Shown: positions 43,769 through 51,784 of the stretch, piece after piece
Position numbering within the stretch: the first letter of the stretch is position 1
Layout: every line of letters starts with the position of its first letter
Assembly (NCBI RefSeq): GCF_000768705.1
Contig: NZ_AVPJ01000002.1
Span: forward strand, 248,001-312,000
Length of the DNA stretch: 64,000 nt
Origin: Knoellia sinensis KCTC 19936
GTDB lineage: Bacteria > Actinomycetota > Actinomycetes > Actinomycetales > Dermatophilaceae
Direction of reading: 5' to 3'
Notes under the pieces: generated by a model
The model's database searches: none
What the model was told of the DNA's origin: nothing
Seen by the model: the letters and a program-made list of their open reading frames with translations, nothing else
Made by a program: the position numbers and the translations under genes

Positions 43769-44134
43769 ATGAGCACTCTCACCTGTCCCAAGTGCGGATC
43801 CGAGATGCGCAGCTACGAGCGCAACCAGGTCCACGTCGACCAGTGCACCGGCTGCGGCGGCCTCTTCCTCGACCGCGGCGAGCTCGAGGCACTCGTCAAC
43901 GCCGAGACCGCCTACTACCAGCCGCAGCAGCAGGCCCAGCAGAGCCAGCCACAGCAGCAGGCGCAGCCGGCAGCGGCACCGCAGCAGCCGGCATACGGGC
44001 AGGGTCCCTATGGTCAGCCCGCGGCCCAGCACTACGGCCAGGCGCCGCGCTACTCGTCCTCTCCGGGCAAGGGCTACTACGGCCAGCCCGGCTATCGCCG
44101 GAAGAAGTCGTTCCTCTCCGAACTCTTCGACTGA
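43769..44134 (+). CDS. Small zinc-ribbon (TFIIB-like) protein with Gln/Tyr-rich tail
   Basis: A 121-residue protein. The N-terminal ~50 residues are a TFIIB-type zinc ribbon (CPKCGSEM...CTGCGGLFLDRGELEAL, four cysteines). The rest is Gln/Pro/Tyr/Gly-rich low complexity, ending in a basic RRKKSFLSELFD. This domain arrangement is common in bacterial proteins of unknown function and is not a transcription factor in the archaeal sense. ATG at 43769 follows a weak GGCAGG. Confidence 0.82.
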   Translation: MSTLTCPKCGSEMRSYERNQVHVDQCTGCGGLFLDRGELEALVNAETAYYQPQQQAQQSQPQQQAQPAAAPQQPAYGQGPYGQPAAQHYGQAPRYSSSPGKGYYGQPGYRRKKSFLSELFD

Positions 44135-44150
44135 CGACCCGACTCACAGG

Positions 44151-44180
44151 CCCCCGTTGACATCTGGTCAGCGGGGGTTT
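44151..44180 (+). terminator. Intrinsic terminator after the zinc-ribbon gene
   Basis: CCCCCGTTGAC (44151-44161) pairs with GTCAGCGGGGG (44167-44177), with one G-T wobble, and is followed by TTT. This is the most classical terminator in the window. Confidence 0.75.
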
Positions 44181-44199
44181 GTCGTGCCATAGTTCAGCC

Positions 44200-45033
44200 A
44201 TGACAGCAGGGGTGGGGGAGGGCGTCGCCGTCGCGGGGACCGCGACGGCAGGACGTGACGGTCGCTGGTGGCACGAGCGGTTCATCGTGGCGTTCGGCGG
44301 GGCGGTCGTGGTCCTTGCCACGCTGATCATGGCGGGTTCGTGGACAGACGGGCTGCGGGGCTCGTCGTTCGATGAACTGAGGCAGGACCTGCGCAACGGC
44401 GCAGTGCAGGAGTGGTACGTCGCGGACCAGCTCGAACGCGGGACCTTCGACCGGATGGTGGCGCACCAGACGGGCATCGTCGAGGCTCCGGGCGAGCCGA
44501 CGCCGGACGCTGCCGGGGGTGTCGACATGACCGTCGACACGCAACAGGGCGGGATCATCGTCTGGCGGGCGTACGGGGCGCAGGGCTGGCGAGTGGCGAC
44601 GTCCGACGTTGACCTGGACTCGTTCGGCAGCAGCATCAGCAGGTCCGGCGGTTCGCCGGAGGTCGCCGAGTTCGTGAAGGAGTTGCGCGAGGCCGACGTC
44701 CCCATGCGCCCGTTCAGCGTGGGCGACGGCGGGCCGCTCACCTTCCCCGCGATGCTCGCCGCCGCGGGGATCTTTGCCGGGCTCATCTTCGGCGCGGCTC
44801 CACGCCTGGGGACGCGGTGGTTCTGGTTCTGGGTCATGGTCAACGGGCCGCTCATGCTCGGCTTCATCGCGTATGCCGTGGTCGAGCTCATCGGGTTCGG
44901 TCGCCCCACGGATCGGCCCCTCGACAAGCGACTGTCGGGCATCGTGGGCTTCGTCGGTGCCATCGCCCTGAGCGTGGCCTTCGGCATCGGCGCCAACGCC
45001 CTCCGGTCCTGGGGAGTGCCGCTCCCGCTCTGA
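44200..45033 (+). CDS. Membrane protein of unknown function
   Basis: A 277-residue protein: one N-terminal membrane segment (FIVAFGGAVVVLATLIMAGSW), a ~130-residue soluble region (DELRQDLRNGAVQEWYVAD, MTVDTQQGGIIVWRAYG), then about three more segments (AMLAAAGIFAGLIFGA, WFWFWVMVNGPLMLGFIAYAVVELI, GIVGFVGAIALSVAFGIGANAL). No family recognised. ATG at 44200 is chosen because the longer frame starts inside the terminator. It carries one repeated word (AYAV). Confidence 0.75.
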   Translation: MTAGVGEGVAVAGTATAGRDGRWWHERFIVAFGGAVVVLATLIMAGSWTDGLRGSSFDELRQDLRNGAVQEWYVADQLERGTFDRMVAHQTGIVEAPGEPTPDAAGGVDMTVDTQQGGIIVWRAYGAQGWRVATSDVDLDSFGSSISRSGGSPEVAEFVKELREADVPMRPFSVGDGGPLTFPAMLAAAGIFAGLIFGAAPRLGTRWFWFWVMVNGPLMLGFIAYAVVELIGFGRPTDRPLDKRLSGIVGFVGAIALSVAFGIGANALRSWGVPLPL

Positions 45034-45202
45034 CGGCGCGCTGGCTAGTCATTGACCCCGGCGACGCCTCCTCATGGCCAGTTCCTTGGTGTGCACACAG
45101 GCGCACCACCGGGTCATTGTGGGCCTCGGACGCCTACCCCTAGCGTCGGCGGGAGGGCCGCACCCTCCCGTGGCGCGACCTTCCCCCTGGAAGGAGCAGG
45201 AC

Positions 45203-45544
45203 ATGCACTTCACGCGATGGCTCGCAGTCCCGGCAGCAGCCGGACTGATGTTCTCCGGTGTGTCGATCGCCAACGCCGGCGAGGTCACCGGCAGCGGCAA
45301 GCCCACCAAGGCGCCTGCCAACACCAACTCCATCTGCGCGTTCTCCGGGCTCGAGGACGGCGAAGAAGCCGGAACCGGGTTCCCGGGCCCCGGTGGAGCA
45401 CCGCCCCAGAACTGGGGTCACGTCCAAAAGGCGCAGCGCGCCGCGGGTGCCACCGTTCAGGACCTCAAGGCCTCCGGGTTCCAACCCGGTGACTCCTGCA
45501 ACGGTTCCCGCGGCTTCCTGGCCGGCGGAGGCGAGGAGCCGTAA
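45203..45544 (+). CDS. Small secreted protein of unknown function
   Basis: A 113-residue exported protein. A signal peptide ends at SIANA (residues 1-24), leaving a ~90-residue Gly/Pro-rich mature part with two cysteines (SICAF, DSCNG). Contains NWGHVQKAQRAAG and GDSCNGSRGFLAGG. No known domain. ATG at 45203 has AAGGAG seven bases upstream, a strong site. Followed by a hairpin terminator. Confidence 0.8.
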   Translation: MHFTRWLAVPAAAGLMFSGVSIANAGEVTGSGKPTKAPANTNSICAFSGLEDGEEAGTGFPGPGGAPPQNWGHVQKAQRAAGATVQDLKASGFQPGDSCNGSRGFLAGGGEEP

Positions 45545-45560
45545 ACCGTCTTGGGCTGCA

Positions 45561-45599
45561 GCGATGGCCCTCCCTTCCCCGGTGAGGGCGGGCCATCGC
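45561..45599 (+). terminator. Hairpin terminator after the small secreted protein
   Basis: GCGATGGCCCTCCC (45561-45574) pairs with GGGCGGGCCATCGC (45586-45599), one mismatch, loop 11 bases, followed by CGTTCTGT. It lies 16 bases past the stop. Confidence 0.65.
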
Positions 45600-45630
45600 C
45601 GTTCTGTCGTGACGAAGGTCGGAGGTGGGC

Positions 45631-46407
45631 GTGCCGATCGACAACGAGATCTACGATCGCGAGGGTGCTGGCTGGTGGGATGAGGACAACCCGCTCAACA
45701 TCCTCCACGGCAGCTTCACCCCTGGTCGCATCACGTACTTCCGCGACGTCTTCCACGAACGTGGCATGTCCCCGGACGGGCTTCGCGCCCTCGACATCGG
45801 CTGCGGCGGAGGGTTCATGGCCGAGGAGTTCGCTCAGTTGGGATGCGACGTGGTGGGTGTCGACCCATCCGAGGTCTCCATCGAATCCGCACGCGCCCAC
45901 GCTCAGCGGATGGGCCTCGACATCGACTACCGGGTCGGCTCCGGCGAAAGCCTCCCGGTCGCAGATGGGGACTTCGACATCGCCTATTGCTGCGACGTCC
46001 TGGAGCACGTGTCGGATGTCGACGCCGTGCTCCGCGAGACTTCACGCTGTCTCAAGCCCGGCGGCCTCTACCTCTTCGACACCATCAACCGCACCCGGCA
46101 GAGCCGGCTCCTGGCCATCAAGGTGATGCAGGAATGGCGCTTGACCCGGATCATCAATGCGGACATTCATGACTGGGACATGTTCATCACGCCGGATGAG
46201 CTCGACGGTTCGCTCGCCGGTGCGGGCCTTCGTCTCCATGAAACGGTCGGCCTCGGCCCGCGGGCGTCGAAGCCATCGCTGGTCTGGAACTTCGTGCGAG
46301 CCCATCGCGGGGCCATCACCTTCGGTGAACTCAGTCGAAGGCTCGAAGCAGGTCAGGTGAAGAGCAAGGCGTTGTCGTACATGGGCTACGCCACCAAGGT
46401 CGCCTGA
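45631..46407 (+). CDS. SAM-dependent methyltransferase, UbiG-like
   Basis: A 258-residue methyltransferase. SAM-binding motif LDIGCGGGFMAEEFAQLG, acidic motif II VVGVDPSE, then ESLPVADGDFDIAYCCDVLEHV and CLKPGGLYLFDTINRT, matching the UbiG/Coq3 O-methyltransferase pattern. Actinobacteria lack ubiquinone, so the acceptor is probably another phenolic or quinone metabolite. GTG at 45631 is chosen because GGAGG lies five bases upstream; GTG at 45625 would overlap that site. Confidence 0.85.
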   Translation: MPIDNEIYDREGAGWWDEDNPLNILHGSFTPGRITYFRDVFHERGMSPDGLRALDIGCGGGFMAEEFAQLGCDVVGVDPSEVSIESARAHAQRMGLDIDYRVGSGESLPVADGDFDIAYCCDVLEHVSDVDAVLRETSRCLKPGGLYLFDTINRTRQSRLLAIKVMQEWRLTRIINADIHDWDMFITPDELDGSLAGAGLRLHETVGLGPRASKPSLVWNFVRAHRGAITFGELSRRLEAGQVKSKALSYMGYATKVA

Positions 46408-46472
46408 ACGTCGCCCGATGCTGGAACGTGGACCGCGGTGCTCGGATCTCTCGGGTCGCTGATCTGCGCGTG

Positions 46473-46548
46473 TGGTGGGCCCCGTGGGACTCGAACCCAC
46501 AACCTACGGATTAAAAGTCCGCAGCTCTAACCATTGAGCTAGAGGCCC
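46473..46548 (-). tRNA. tRNA-Lys (anticodon TTT), CCA encoded
   Basis: Minus-strand cloverleaf: acceptor GGGCCTC/GGGGCCC (one G-T pair), D-arm GCTCAATGGTTAGAGC, anticodon stem-loop CGGACTTTTAATCCG with anticodon TTT, and T-arm GTGGGTTCGAGTCCCAC. The 3' CCA is present, unlike the other three tRNA genes here. A TATCGT -10-like hexamer sits at 46577-46582. Confidence 0.95.
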
Positions 46549-46688
46549 GCGCGGAGGTCGGTCCGCACGTGCGCAGACGATACCGGGCGGCACTGGGCAC
46601 CATGCGCGGCAACCGGCGCAGATGCGCGGCACCTCACGCAGGAGGGGAGGCTCACGCTGCTCCTTTGCCGCCCGCCGTGTCCGCCGGC

Positions 46689-47111
46689 TCAGATCCGTTC
46701 GAGCGTCGCTGGGTCCTCGGCGCCGTCGAAGTACTTCTCCAACACGTCTGTGAAGAGCTGTCGGTCCAGTTCGACCTCGGCAGCCCGCCCGAACAGCGTC
46801 AGGCACGAGCGCAGCTTGATCGCGTCGATTCCACCGAACACCGATTCGGCGTCCGCCCCGGGCAGTTCCAGAAGCACCTCGCAACACTCACGCAACCGTT
46901 GTCCGAGAACGGGATCCGCGAGATAGGCGCGGGCTTCGCCAAGGTTGGACACGGCATACCTCTGCGCCATGGCACTGCGACCGAGCCCCACGATCTGTGG
47001 GAAGACGAACCACATCCAGTGGCTCACCTTGCGGCCGCGACGGAGTTCGGCGAGCGCGGCGTCATACGCTCCGCCGGCGTCCTGCGCCTCGACGAACCGG
47101 TCCAGTCCCAT
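46689..47111 (-). CDS. DUF1810 family protein
   Basis: A 140-residue protein with the DUF1810 pattern: LDRFVEAQDAG, ALAELRRGRKVSHWMWFVFPQIVGLGRS, AQRYAVSNLGEARAYLADPVLGQRLREC, and DAIKLRSCLTLF. Function unknown; it is related to the macro-domain-like/ADP-ribose-linked proteins only by loose suggestion. ATG at 47111 has GGAGG only 1-2 bases away, so initiation is uncertain. Divergent from the gene at 47160. Confidence 0.85.
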   Translation of the reverse strand: MGLDRFVEAQDAGGAYDAALAELRRGRKVSHWMWFVFPQIVGLGRSAMAQRYAVSNLGEARAYLADPVLGQRLRECCEVLLELPGADAESVFGGIDAIKLRSCLTLFGRAAEVELDRQLFTDVLEKYFDGAEDPATLERI

Positions 47112-47159
47112 GCCTCCAGCGTGACAGGCCACCAGCGCCCCGTGGGGGACGATGGGGGC

Positions 47160-47801
47160 ATGACAGACAGCGGCCGCAACGTCCCCAGGCGTCCCGTGCA
47201 GTTCGGGCCCGACGAGCTCGAGGCCCACGGTGGCACCCTGCCCGGACCGGCCGAACTCACCGAGATAGCCCATGAGACCGCCGCCGTCCTCGTCGGCACC
47301 GGTCGCGCCGTCGACGACCCCGACGTCACCGCGCGGCTCGTGGCGCTCGTTGATGACCTCGGCCTGTCGACCGTCGCCGACCTGTGGGCCTCCCGCCCGG
47401 CCCGCACCCTGCCGGGAGCGCTCTGGCGCCTCTACGCGGTCCGGGAGTGGGTCCGCCGCCAGCCCGTCGAGGCCAGCAGGGAGTACGCCGCGGGGATGCG
47501 GTTCACCGACGTCGCACACGCCGTCGCAGGGGTCGCCGAGCCGCCCGGCCCCGACGAGGTCAAGGCGCTGGCCGACGAGATCCTGACAGGCGTCTTCGAC
47601 GGCGATCTGGCCGTCGCCCTGGAGAGGGCCGCAGCCTTCGCGGCGGTCATCGCCGCAGGTCGGGCAGAGATGGCGCATGACCGGGACGACAGCGACCCCG
47701 CCACGGCCGGAGCCCTCACGACCAGCGGGGCGGCCATGCAGCGCACGGGGGAGGACCTTGTCGCCTGCGCCGCGCTGTGGCGGGCCGACGAACTGGACTG
47801 A
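47160..47801 (+). CDS. Soluble protein of unknown function
   Basis: A 213-residue soluble, Ala-rich helical protein: FGPDELEAHGGTLPGPAELTEIAHETAAVL, DLWASRPARTLPGALWRLYAVREWV, RFTDVAHAVAGVAEPPGPDEVKALADEILTGVF. No membrane segment, signal or metal motif. I do not recognise the family; it may be an actinobacterial hypothetical protein often seen near phosphate genes, but that is only an impression. ATG at 47160. Confidence 0.75.
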   Translation: MTDSGRNVPRRPVQFGPDELEAHGGTLPGPAELTEIAHETAAVLVGTGRAVDDPDVTARLVALVDDLGLSTVADLWASRPARTLPGALWRLYAVREWVRRQPVEASREYAAGMRFTDVAHAVAGVAEPPGPDEVKALADEILTGVFDGDLAVALERAAAFAAVIAAGRAEMAHDRDDSDPATAGALTTSGAAMQRTGEDLVACAALWRADELD

Positions 47802-47833
47802 TCCGGCGAGGTGAGTGACCCCTCGAATGTGGG

Positions 47834-47845
47834 CGGACGGCATAC
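47834..47845 (-). repeat. GTATGCCGTCCG word, intergenic copy
   Basis: An exact 12-base copy (as CGGACGGCATAC) in the leader region, not in a hairpin. Confidence 0.7.
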
Positions 47846-47900
47846 GGGATCGGCAAAGTCGGGAACACATCGGCGGGTGCTCCGCGTTAGGCTCTCTGGT

Positions 47901-47983
47901 GGTGCCGGACCGCGGCAGCCCCGGGTCCCAAAATTAGCCGCTACGAGCGGCCTCGCGCCGTGAGGCGCTCCCGGTCCGGCACC
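47901..47983 (+). ncRNA. Candidate structured RNA element or terminator
   Basis: GGTGCCGGACCG (47901-47912) pairs perfectly with 47972-47983. Inside are two further hairpins: GCCGCT/AGCGGC (47937-47942/47946-47951) and GCGCC/GGCGC (47955-47959/47964-47968), with a single-stranded CCCAAAATTA. This makes a three-way-junction shape of ~83 bases. I cannot match it to a known riboswitch or sRNA. It could be a terminator of 47160 or a leader of the phosphate operon. Confidence 0.4.
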
Positions 47984-48073
47984 GCTTTCACGCCTCGAGG
48001 ACCGTGCCACCCTGACCGGCGGCCGGAGGTCCACGGCGCGCCGACGAACGGTCGATGAACCGTCGATGACGTC

Positions 48074-48112
48074 CAGATGGCTGACAGGCCTTAGCCTTAT
48101 CAGCGACATCTG
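48074..48112. promoter_or_regulatory. Imperfect palindrome 27 bases ahead of the DUF47 start
   Basis: CAGATG-GCTGA (48074-48084) is mirrored by TCAGC-GA-CATCTG (48100-48112) with a 2-base bulge. It includes CTGACA...TTATCA, which could be -35 and -10 elements. Candidate operator or leader hairpin for the phosphate-transport operon; no PHO-box repeat was recognised here. Confidence 0.4.
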
Positions 48113-48139
48113 CACTTCGAGCCGTTCGGAGCGACTCTC

Positions 48140-48766
48140 GTGGGCTTCAGCCTGACCCCCAAGGACAACGGGTTCTATGAACTCTTCTCCAGCTCAGCCG
48201 CACACCTCATCGAAGGCGCTGCGGAACTCACTGCCATCCTCGGGGCCGACACCCAGGACGAGCGCGAGGCGATCGCCAAGCGCCTGAGTGACGTGGAGAC
48301 CTCGGCAGACGAGGCCACCCATGAGCTCATTCGCAAGGTGAACTCGTCGTTCATCACGCCGTTCGACCGCGAGGACATCCACGGTCTGGCGAGCGCCCTG
48401 GACGACTGCATCGACCACATGGAGGCTGCCGGGGACCTCGTCGCGCTCTATCGCATCGACAAGCTCCCCAAGGGCGTCACGAAGCAGGTCGAGATCCTGT
48501 CCCGCATGGCCGAGGTCACTGTCGACGCCATGCCGCGCCTGCGCTCGATGAAGGACCTCAGCTCCTTCTGGATCGAGATCAACCGTCTCGAGAACTCCGC
48601 GGACAAGGCGTACCGCCGCATGCTGGCCGAGCTCTTCAATGAGGAGGGCGCCGACCCGCTCACCGTCATGAAGCACAAGGAGCTCATCGACGAGCTCGAG
48701 GCCGCGGCTGACGCCTTCGAGACCGTGGCCCACAAGGTCGAGAGCATCGCCGTCAAGGAGTCCTGA
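48140..48766 (+). CDS. DUF47 (PhoU-like) phosphate transport accessory protein
   Basis: A 208-residue helical protein of the DUF47/PhoU-like family: HLIEGAAELTAILGAD, VETSADEATHELIRKVNSSFITPFDREDIHGLASALDDCIDHMEAAGD, ENSADKAYRRMLAELF, then KHKELIDELEAAADAFETVAHKVESI. It partners with Pit transporters and is thought to regulate them. GTG at 48140. It is followed by pit after a 5-base gap, an operon. Confidence 0.88.
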   Translation: MGFSLTPKDNGFYELFSSSAAHLIEGAAELTAILGADTQDEREAIAKRLSDVETSADEATHELIRKVNSSFITPFDREDIHGLASALDDCIDHMEAAGDLVALYRIDKLPKGVTKQVEILSRMAEVTVDAMPRLRSMKDLSSFWIEINRLENSADKAYRRMLAELFNEEGADPLTVMKHKELIDELEAAADAFETVAHKVESIAVKES

Positions 48767-48771
48767 CCACT

Positions 48772-49776
48772 GTGGACAGCTGGATCCCGGTGGCCCTTGT
48801 CGTCGCGCTGGCGATGGGCTTCAACTACACCAACGGCTTTCATGACGCGGCCAACGCCATCGCGACGTCGGTGTCGACGCGTGCTCTGACGCCGCGCATC
48901 GCACTCGGCATGGCCGCAGTCGCCAACCTCGTCGGGGCCTTCTTCGGCACCAAGGTCGCCAAGACCGTCGGCAGCGGCATCATCGATGCCCCTGCGGGCA
49001 AGGTCGGCCTGATGATCTGTGCGGCCGGCCTCGTCGGCGCCATCGCCTGGAACATGCTGACGTGGTGGTACGGCCTGCCGTCCTCGTCGTCGCACGCCCT
49101 CATCGGTGGACTCGGCGGCGCGGCCATCGCGGCGTCGAGCACGGTCCACTGGGACGCGGTGCTCCAGAAGGTCATCCTGCCGATGATCGCGTCACCCGTC
49201 GTCGGGCTCGTCGTCGGCTTCCTCGTGATGACCGCGATCCTCTGGATCTTCCGCAAGGGGCACCCGGGCAAGGTCAACCGCGGCTTCCGCTACGCGCAGA
49301 CCGTGTCCGCGGCCGCGATGGCCTTTGGCCACGGCATGCAGGACGCTGCCAAGACCGCAGGCGTGGTCGTGCTGGCATTGACCGTGGGTGGCTTCCACTC
49401 GAACGGTGACGACAGCATCCCGCTCTGGGTCCTCGTCATGAGCGCCGTGGTCATCTCGGCCGGAACGTATGCCGGTGGGTGGCGGATCATGCGCACGCTC
49501 GGCCGCCGCATCATCCACCTCGACCCCCCGCAGGGATTCGCCGCGGAGACGACCGCCGCAGCGGTCCTCTACGCCGCCACGGCGACCGGCGCGCCCATCT
49601 CGACGACGCACGCCATCACGTCGGCGATCATGGGCGTCGGCTCGACGAAGTCCGTCAAGGCGGTCCGCTGGGGCGTCGCCAAGAACATCGTCGGAGCGTG
49701 GGTGCTCACCTTCCCCGGCGCTGGCATCGTGGCGGTGGGCATGTTCCTGCTGCTCAAGCTCATCATCGGCGTCTGA
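48772..49776 (+). CDS. pit: Inorganic phosphate transporter (Pit family)
   Basis: A 334-residue, roughly ten-helix low-affinity phosphate (metal-phosphate) symporter. The PiT signature GFNYTNGFHDAANAIAT is at the N-terminus and repeated as FGHGMQDAAKTAGV in the second half, the expected internal duplication. SSSHALIGGLGGA and STTHAITSAIMGVGS are the paired family loops. GTG at 48772, five bases after DUF47. Converges with pstSCAB, placing low- and high-affinity phosphate uptake side by side. Confidence 0.9.
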   Translation: MDSWIPVALVVALAMGFNYTNGFHDAANAIATSVSTRALTPRIALGMAAVANLVGAFFGTKVAKTVGSGIIDAPAGKVGLMICAAGLVGAIAWNMLTWWYGLPSSSSHALIGGLGGAAIAASSTVHWDAVLQKVILPMIASPVVGLVVGFLVMTAILWIFRKGHPGKVNRGFRYAQTVSAAAMAFGHGMQDAAKTAGVVVLALTVGGFHSNGDDSIPLWVLVMSAVVISAGTYAGGWRIMRTLGRRIIHLDPPQGFAAETTAAAVLYAATATGAPISTTHAITSAIMGVGSTKSVKAVRWGVAKNIVGAWVLTFPGAGIVAVGMFLLLKLIIGV

Positions 49777-49851
49777 CCCCCGATTTTCTGCCGTCTGGTT
49801 GCGGGGCCCCCTCCGGTCGGAAGGTGGTGGGCCCAGCGCAATAGGGCGGCC

Positions 49852-49928
49852 GGCCGACTATCAGCACATGAGTCCGGACCCGCGACACGCCGGTGTGGCC
49901 GCAGTTCTGGCCGGGCTGATCGTCGGCC
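49852..49928. terminator. Long inverted repeat between convergent pit and pstB (GCCGACTATCAGC family, copy 2)
   Basis: GGCCGACTATCAGC (49852-49865) pairs with GCTGATCGTCGGCC (49915-49928), one mismatch, loop 49 bases. The left arm is identical to the complement of the right arm of the 7034-7121 element. The 257-base gap 49777-50033 holds nothing else I can identify. Confidence 0.55.
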
Positions 49929-50033
49929 CGCAGGACACAGCCCACAGGAATCTGCAGGGCACGCCGTGCGGCCCCCTGCCCGCACGGCATGCCCTGTGTG
50001 CGCCACAGCCCGAGGCCGGCGCCCAGCCCCGAC

Positions 50034-50810
50034 TCAGCCGAAGCGGCCCGAGATGTAGTCCTCGGTGGCCTTCTCGGTCGGGTTGCTGAAGATCTTCTGC
50101 GTGTCGTCGACCTCGACCAGGCGGCCAGGCTGGCCCGTCGCCTTGAGGTTGAAGAACGCCGTCTGGTCCGAGACGCGCGCCGCCTGCTGCATGTTGTGCG
50201 TGACGATGACGACGGTGTACTTGCTCTTGAGCTCGTTGATGAGGTCCTCGATGGCGAGCGTCGAGATCGGGTCGAGCGCGGAGCACGGCTCGTCCATGAG
50301 CAGCACCTGCGGGTCGACCGCGATGGCACGCGCGATGCAGAGGCGCTGCTGCTGGCCACCGGACAGCCCGGCGCCGGGCTTGTCGAGGCGGTCCTTGACC
50401 TCGTTCCAGAGGTTGGCGCCCTTGAGCGACTTCTCGACGACCTCGTCGAGCTGCTTCTTGTTCTTGACCCCGTTGAGCTTGAGGCCGGCAGCGACGTTGT
50501 CGCGGATCGACATCGTCGGGAACGGGTTGGGCCTCTGGAACACCATGCCGACGGTGCGGCGCACGGCCACCGGGTCCATCGACGGGGCGTAGAGGTCCTG
50601 GTCGTCGAGAGCGACCGTGCCGTCGACGCGACCGCCCGGGATCACCTCGTGCATGCGGTTGAGGGTGCGGAGCACGGTCGACTTGCCGCAGCCCGACGGG
50701 CCGATGAAGGCCGTGACGGAGCGGGGCTCGACGGTGAGGGACACGCCTTCGACGGCCTTGAAGTCGCCGTAGTAGATGTCCAGGTCCTTGACGTCAATGC
50801 GCTTGGCCAT
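50034..50810 (-). CDS. pstB: Phosphate ABC transporter ATP-binding protein PstB
   Basis: A 258-residue ABC ATPase of the phosphate importer. Walker [11 protein letters not shown]-loop [13 protein letters not shown], signature LSGGQQQRL, Walker [14 protein letters not shown] and switch THNMQQA. Energises high-affinity phosphate uptake with PstA and PstC. ATG at 50810 lacks a clear ribosome-binding site. There is a 53-base gap after pstA containing one repeated word (50842), the only sizeable gap inside pstSCAB apart from the pstS-pstC one. Confidence 0.92.
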   Translation of the reverse strand: MAKRIDVKDLDIYYGDFKAVEGVSLTVEPRSVTAFIGPSGCGKSTVLRTLNRMHEVIPGGRVDGTVALDDQDLYAPSMDPVAVRRTVGMVFQRPNPFPTMSIRDNVAAGLKLNGVKNKKQLDEVVEKSLKGANLWNEVKDRLDKPGAGLSGGQQQRLCIARAIAVDPQVLLMDEPCSALDPISTLAIEDLINELKSKYTVVIVTHNMQQAARVSDQTAFFNLKATGQPGRLVEVDDTQKIFSNPTEKATEDYISGRFG

Positions 50811-50841
50811 GGGAGTGGTTCTCTCTTTCGAAAAATTCTTC

Positions 50842-50850
50842 GTATGCCGT
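50842..50850 (+). repeat. GTATGCCGT word between pstA and pstB
   Basis: Exact 9-base copy in the intercistronic gap. Confidence 0.6.
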
Positions 50851-50863
50851 GTGTGCGGCGAGG

Positions 50864-51784
50864 TCAGTTCCGCACCTTGCTGAACCGGCTGATGAAGCGG
50901 CCGGCGATGTTCAGCAGGAAGACGAGGAGGATGAGGGTGAGGGAGGCTCCCCAGACGCGGTCGACTGAGGGCTGGACGCTCTCGCCGTAGCTCTGGAAGA
51001 TCATCGTCGGCAGCGTCGGCATGAGACCGTCGAAGAGATTCGTCGCGATGACCGCCGTGTAGGGGCCGAGGATGATGAGCGGCGCCGTCTCGCCCATGAC
51101 ACGAGCGAGACCGAGCAGGACGCCGGTGACAATGCCCGAGAACGAGGTGGGGATGACGATCTTCATGATCGTCTTCCATTTGGGCACGCCGAGGGCGTAC
51201 GACGCCTCCCGCAGTTCGTTGGGAACGAGCTTGAGCATCTCCTCGGTCGAGCGGACCACCGTGGGGATCATGAGCATCGTCAGCGCGAGGCAGACCGCGA
51301 TCGGGAGGCGCTGGAAGCCGAAGGTCGTCACCCACACGGCGTAGACGAACAGGGCCGCCACGATCGACGGGATGCCCGTGAGGATGTCGACCATGAAGGA
51401 CACGGTCTTGGCGAGGCGCCCCCGCCCGTATTCGACGAGGTAGATCGCGGTCAGGACACCGATGGGCACGGAGATGAGGGCGGTGACCCCGGCCTGGATC
51501 AGGGTGCCCTGGATGGCGTGGACGGCGCCGCCGCCCTCCCGCCGCGACGTGATCCCGTTCTGGGAGTGGGTCCACCACGTGAGGTCGAGGAGCATCTGAC
51601 CTCCCTTGAACACGGCTGACCCGAGGATCCAGACGAGCGGGATGAGTGCCACGAGGAACGCGGCCCACATGACCACACGCGCCACCTGGTCCTTGACCGC
51701 ACGCGCGCTGGACTTGCCACCGAAGTCGTCGCTGGGCGCGGTGGTGGGGAGCGCGGACTCGTCGAGAGTGCTGAGGGTGCTCAT
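50864..51784 (-). CDS. pstA: Phosphate ABC transporter permease PstA
   Basis: A 306-residue six-helix permease with the binding-protein-dependent transport signature ([20 protein letters not shown]) and [20 protein letters not shown]. Forms the membrane channel with PstC. ATG at 51784 overlaps the pstC stop by four bases. A ~35-residue cytoplasmic N-terminal extension ([21 protein letters not shown]) precedes the first helix. Confidence 0.9.
   Translation of the reverse strand: MSTLSTLDESALPTTAPSDDFGGKSSARAVKDQVARVVMWAAFLVALIPLVWILGSAVFKGGQMLLDLTWWTHSQNGITSRREGGGAVHAIQGTLIQAGVTALISVPIGVLTAIYLVEYGRGRLAKTVSFMVDILTGIPSIVAALFVYAVWVTTFGFQRLPIAVCLALTMLMIPTVVRSTEEMLKLVPNELREASYALGVPKWKTIMKIVIPTSFSGIVTGVLLGLARVMGETAPLIILGPYTAVIATNLFDGLMPTLPTMIFQSYGESVQPSVDRVWGASLTLILLVFLLNIAGRFISRFSKVRN

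Larger units (their letters stand above)
47802..48139 (+). other. 338-base gene-free leader region upstream of the DUF47-Pit operon
   Basis: No convincing coding sequence. It contains one GTATGCCGTCCG word (47834-47845), a folded element at 47901-47983, and an imperfect palindrome at 48074-48112 just ahead of the DUF47 start. The length is unusual for this compact window and suggests 5' regulatory structure. Confidence 0.6.

Noticed and set aside
47901-47983. SRP (4.5S) RNA, tmRNA or a known riboswitch
   Set aside because: The conserved SRP GGAAGCAGC loop, tmRNA tag frame and motifs of TPP, cobalamin, SAM, glycine, ZTP and ydaO riboswitches are not seen.
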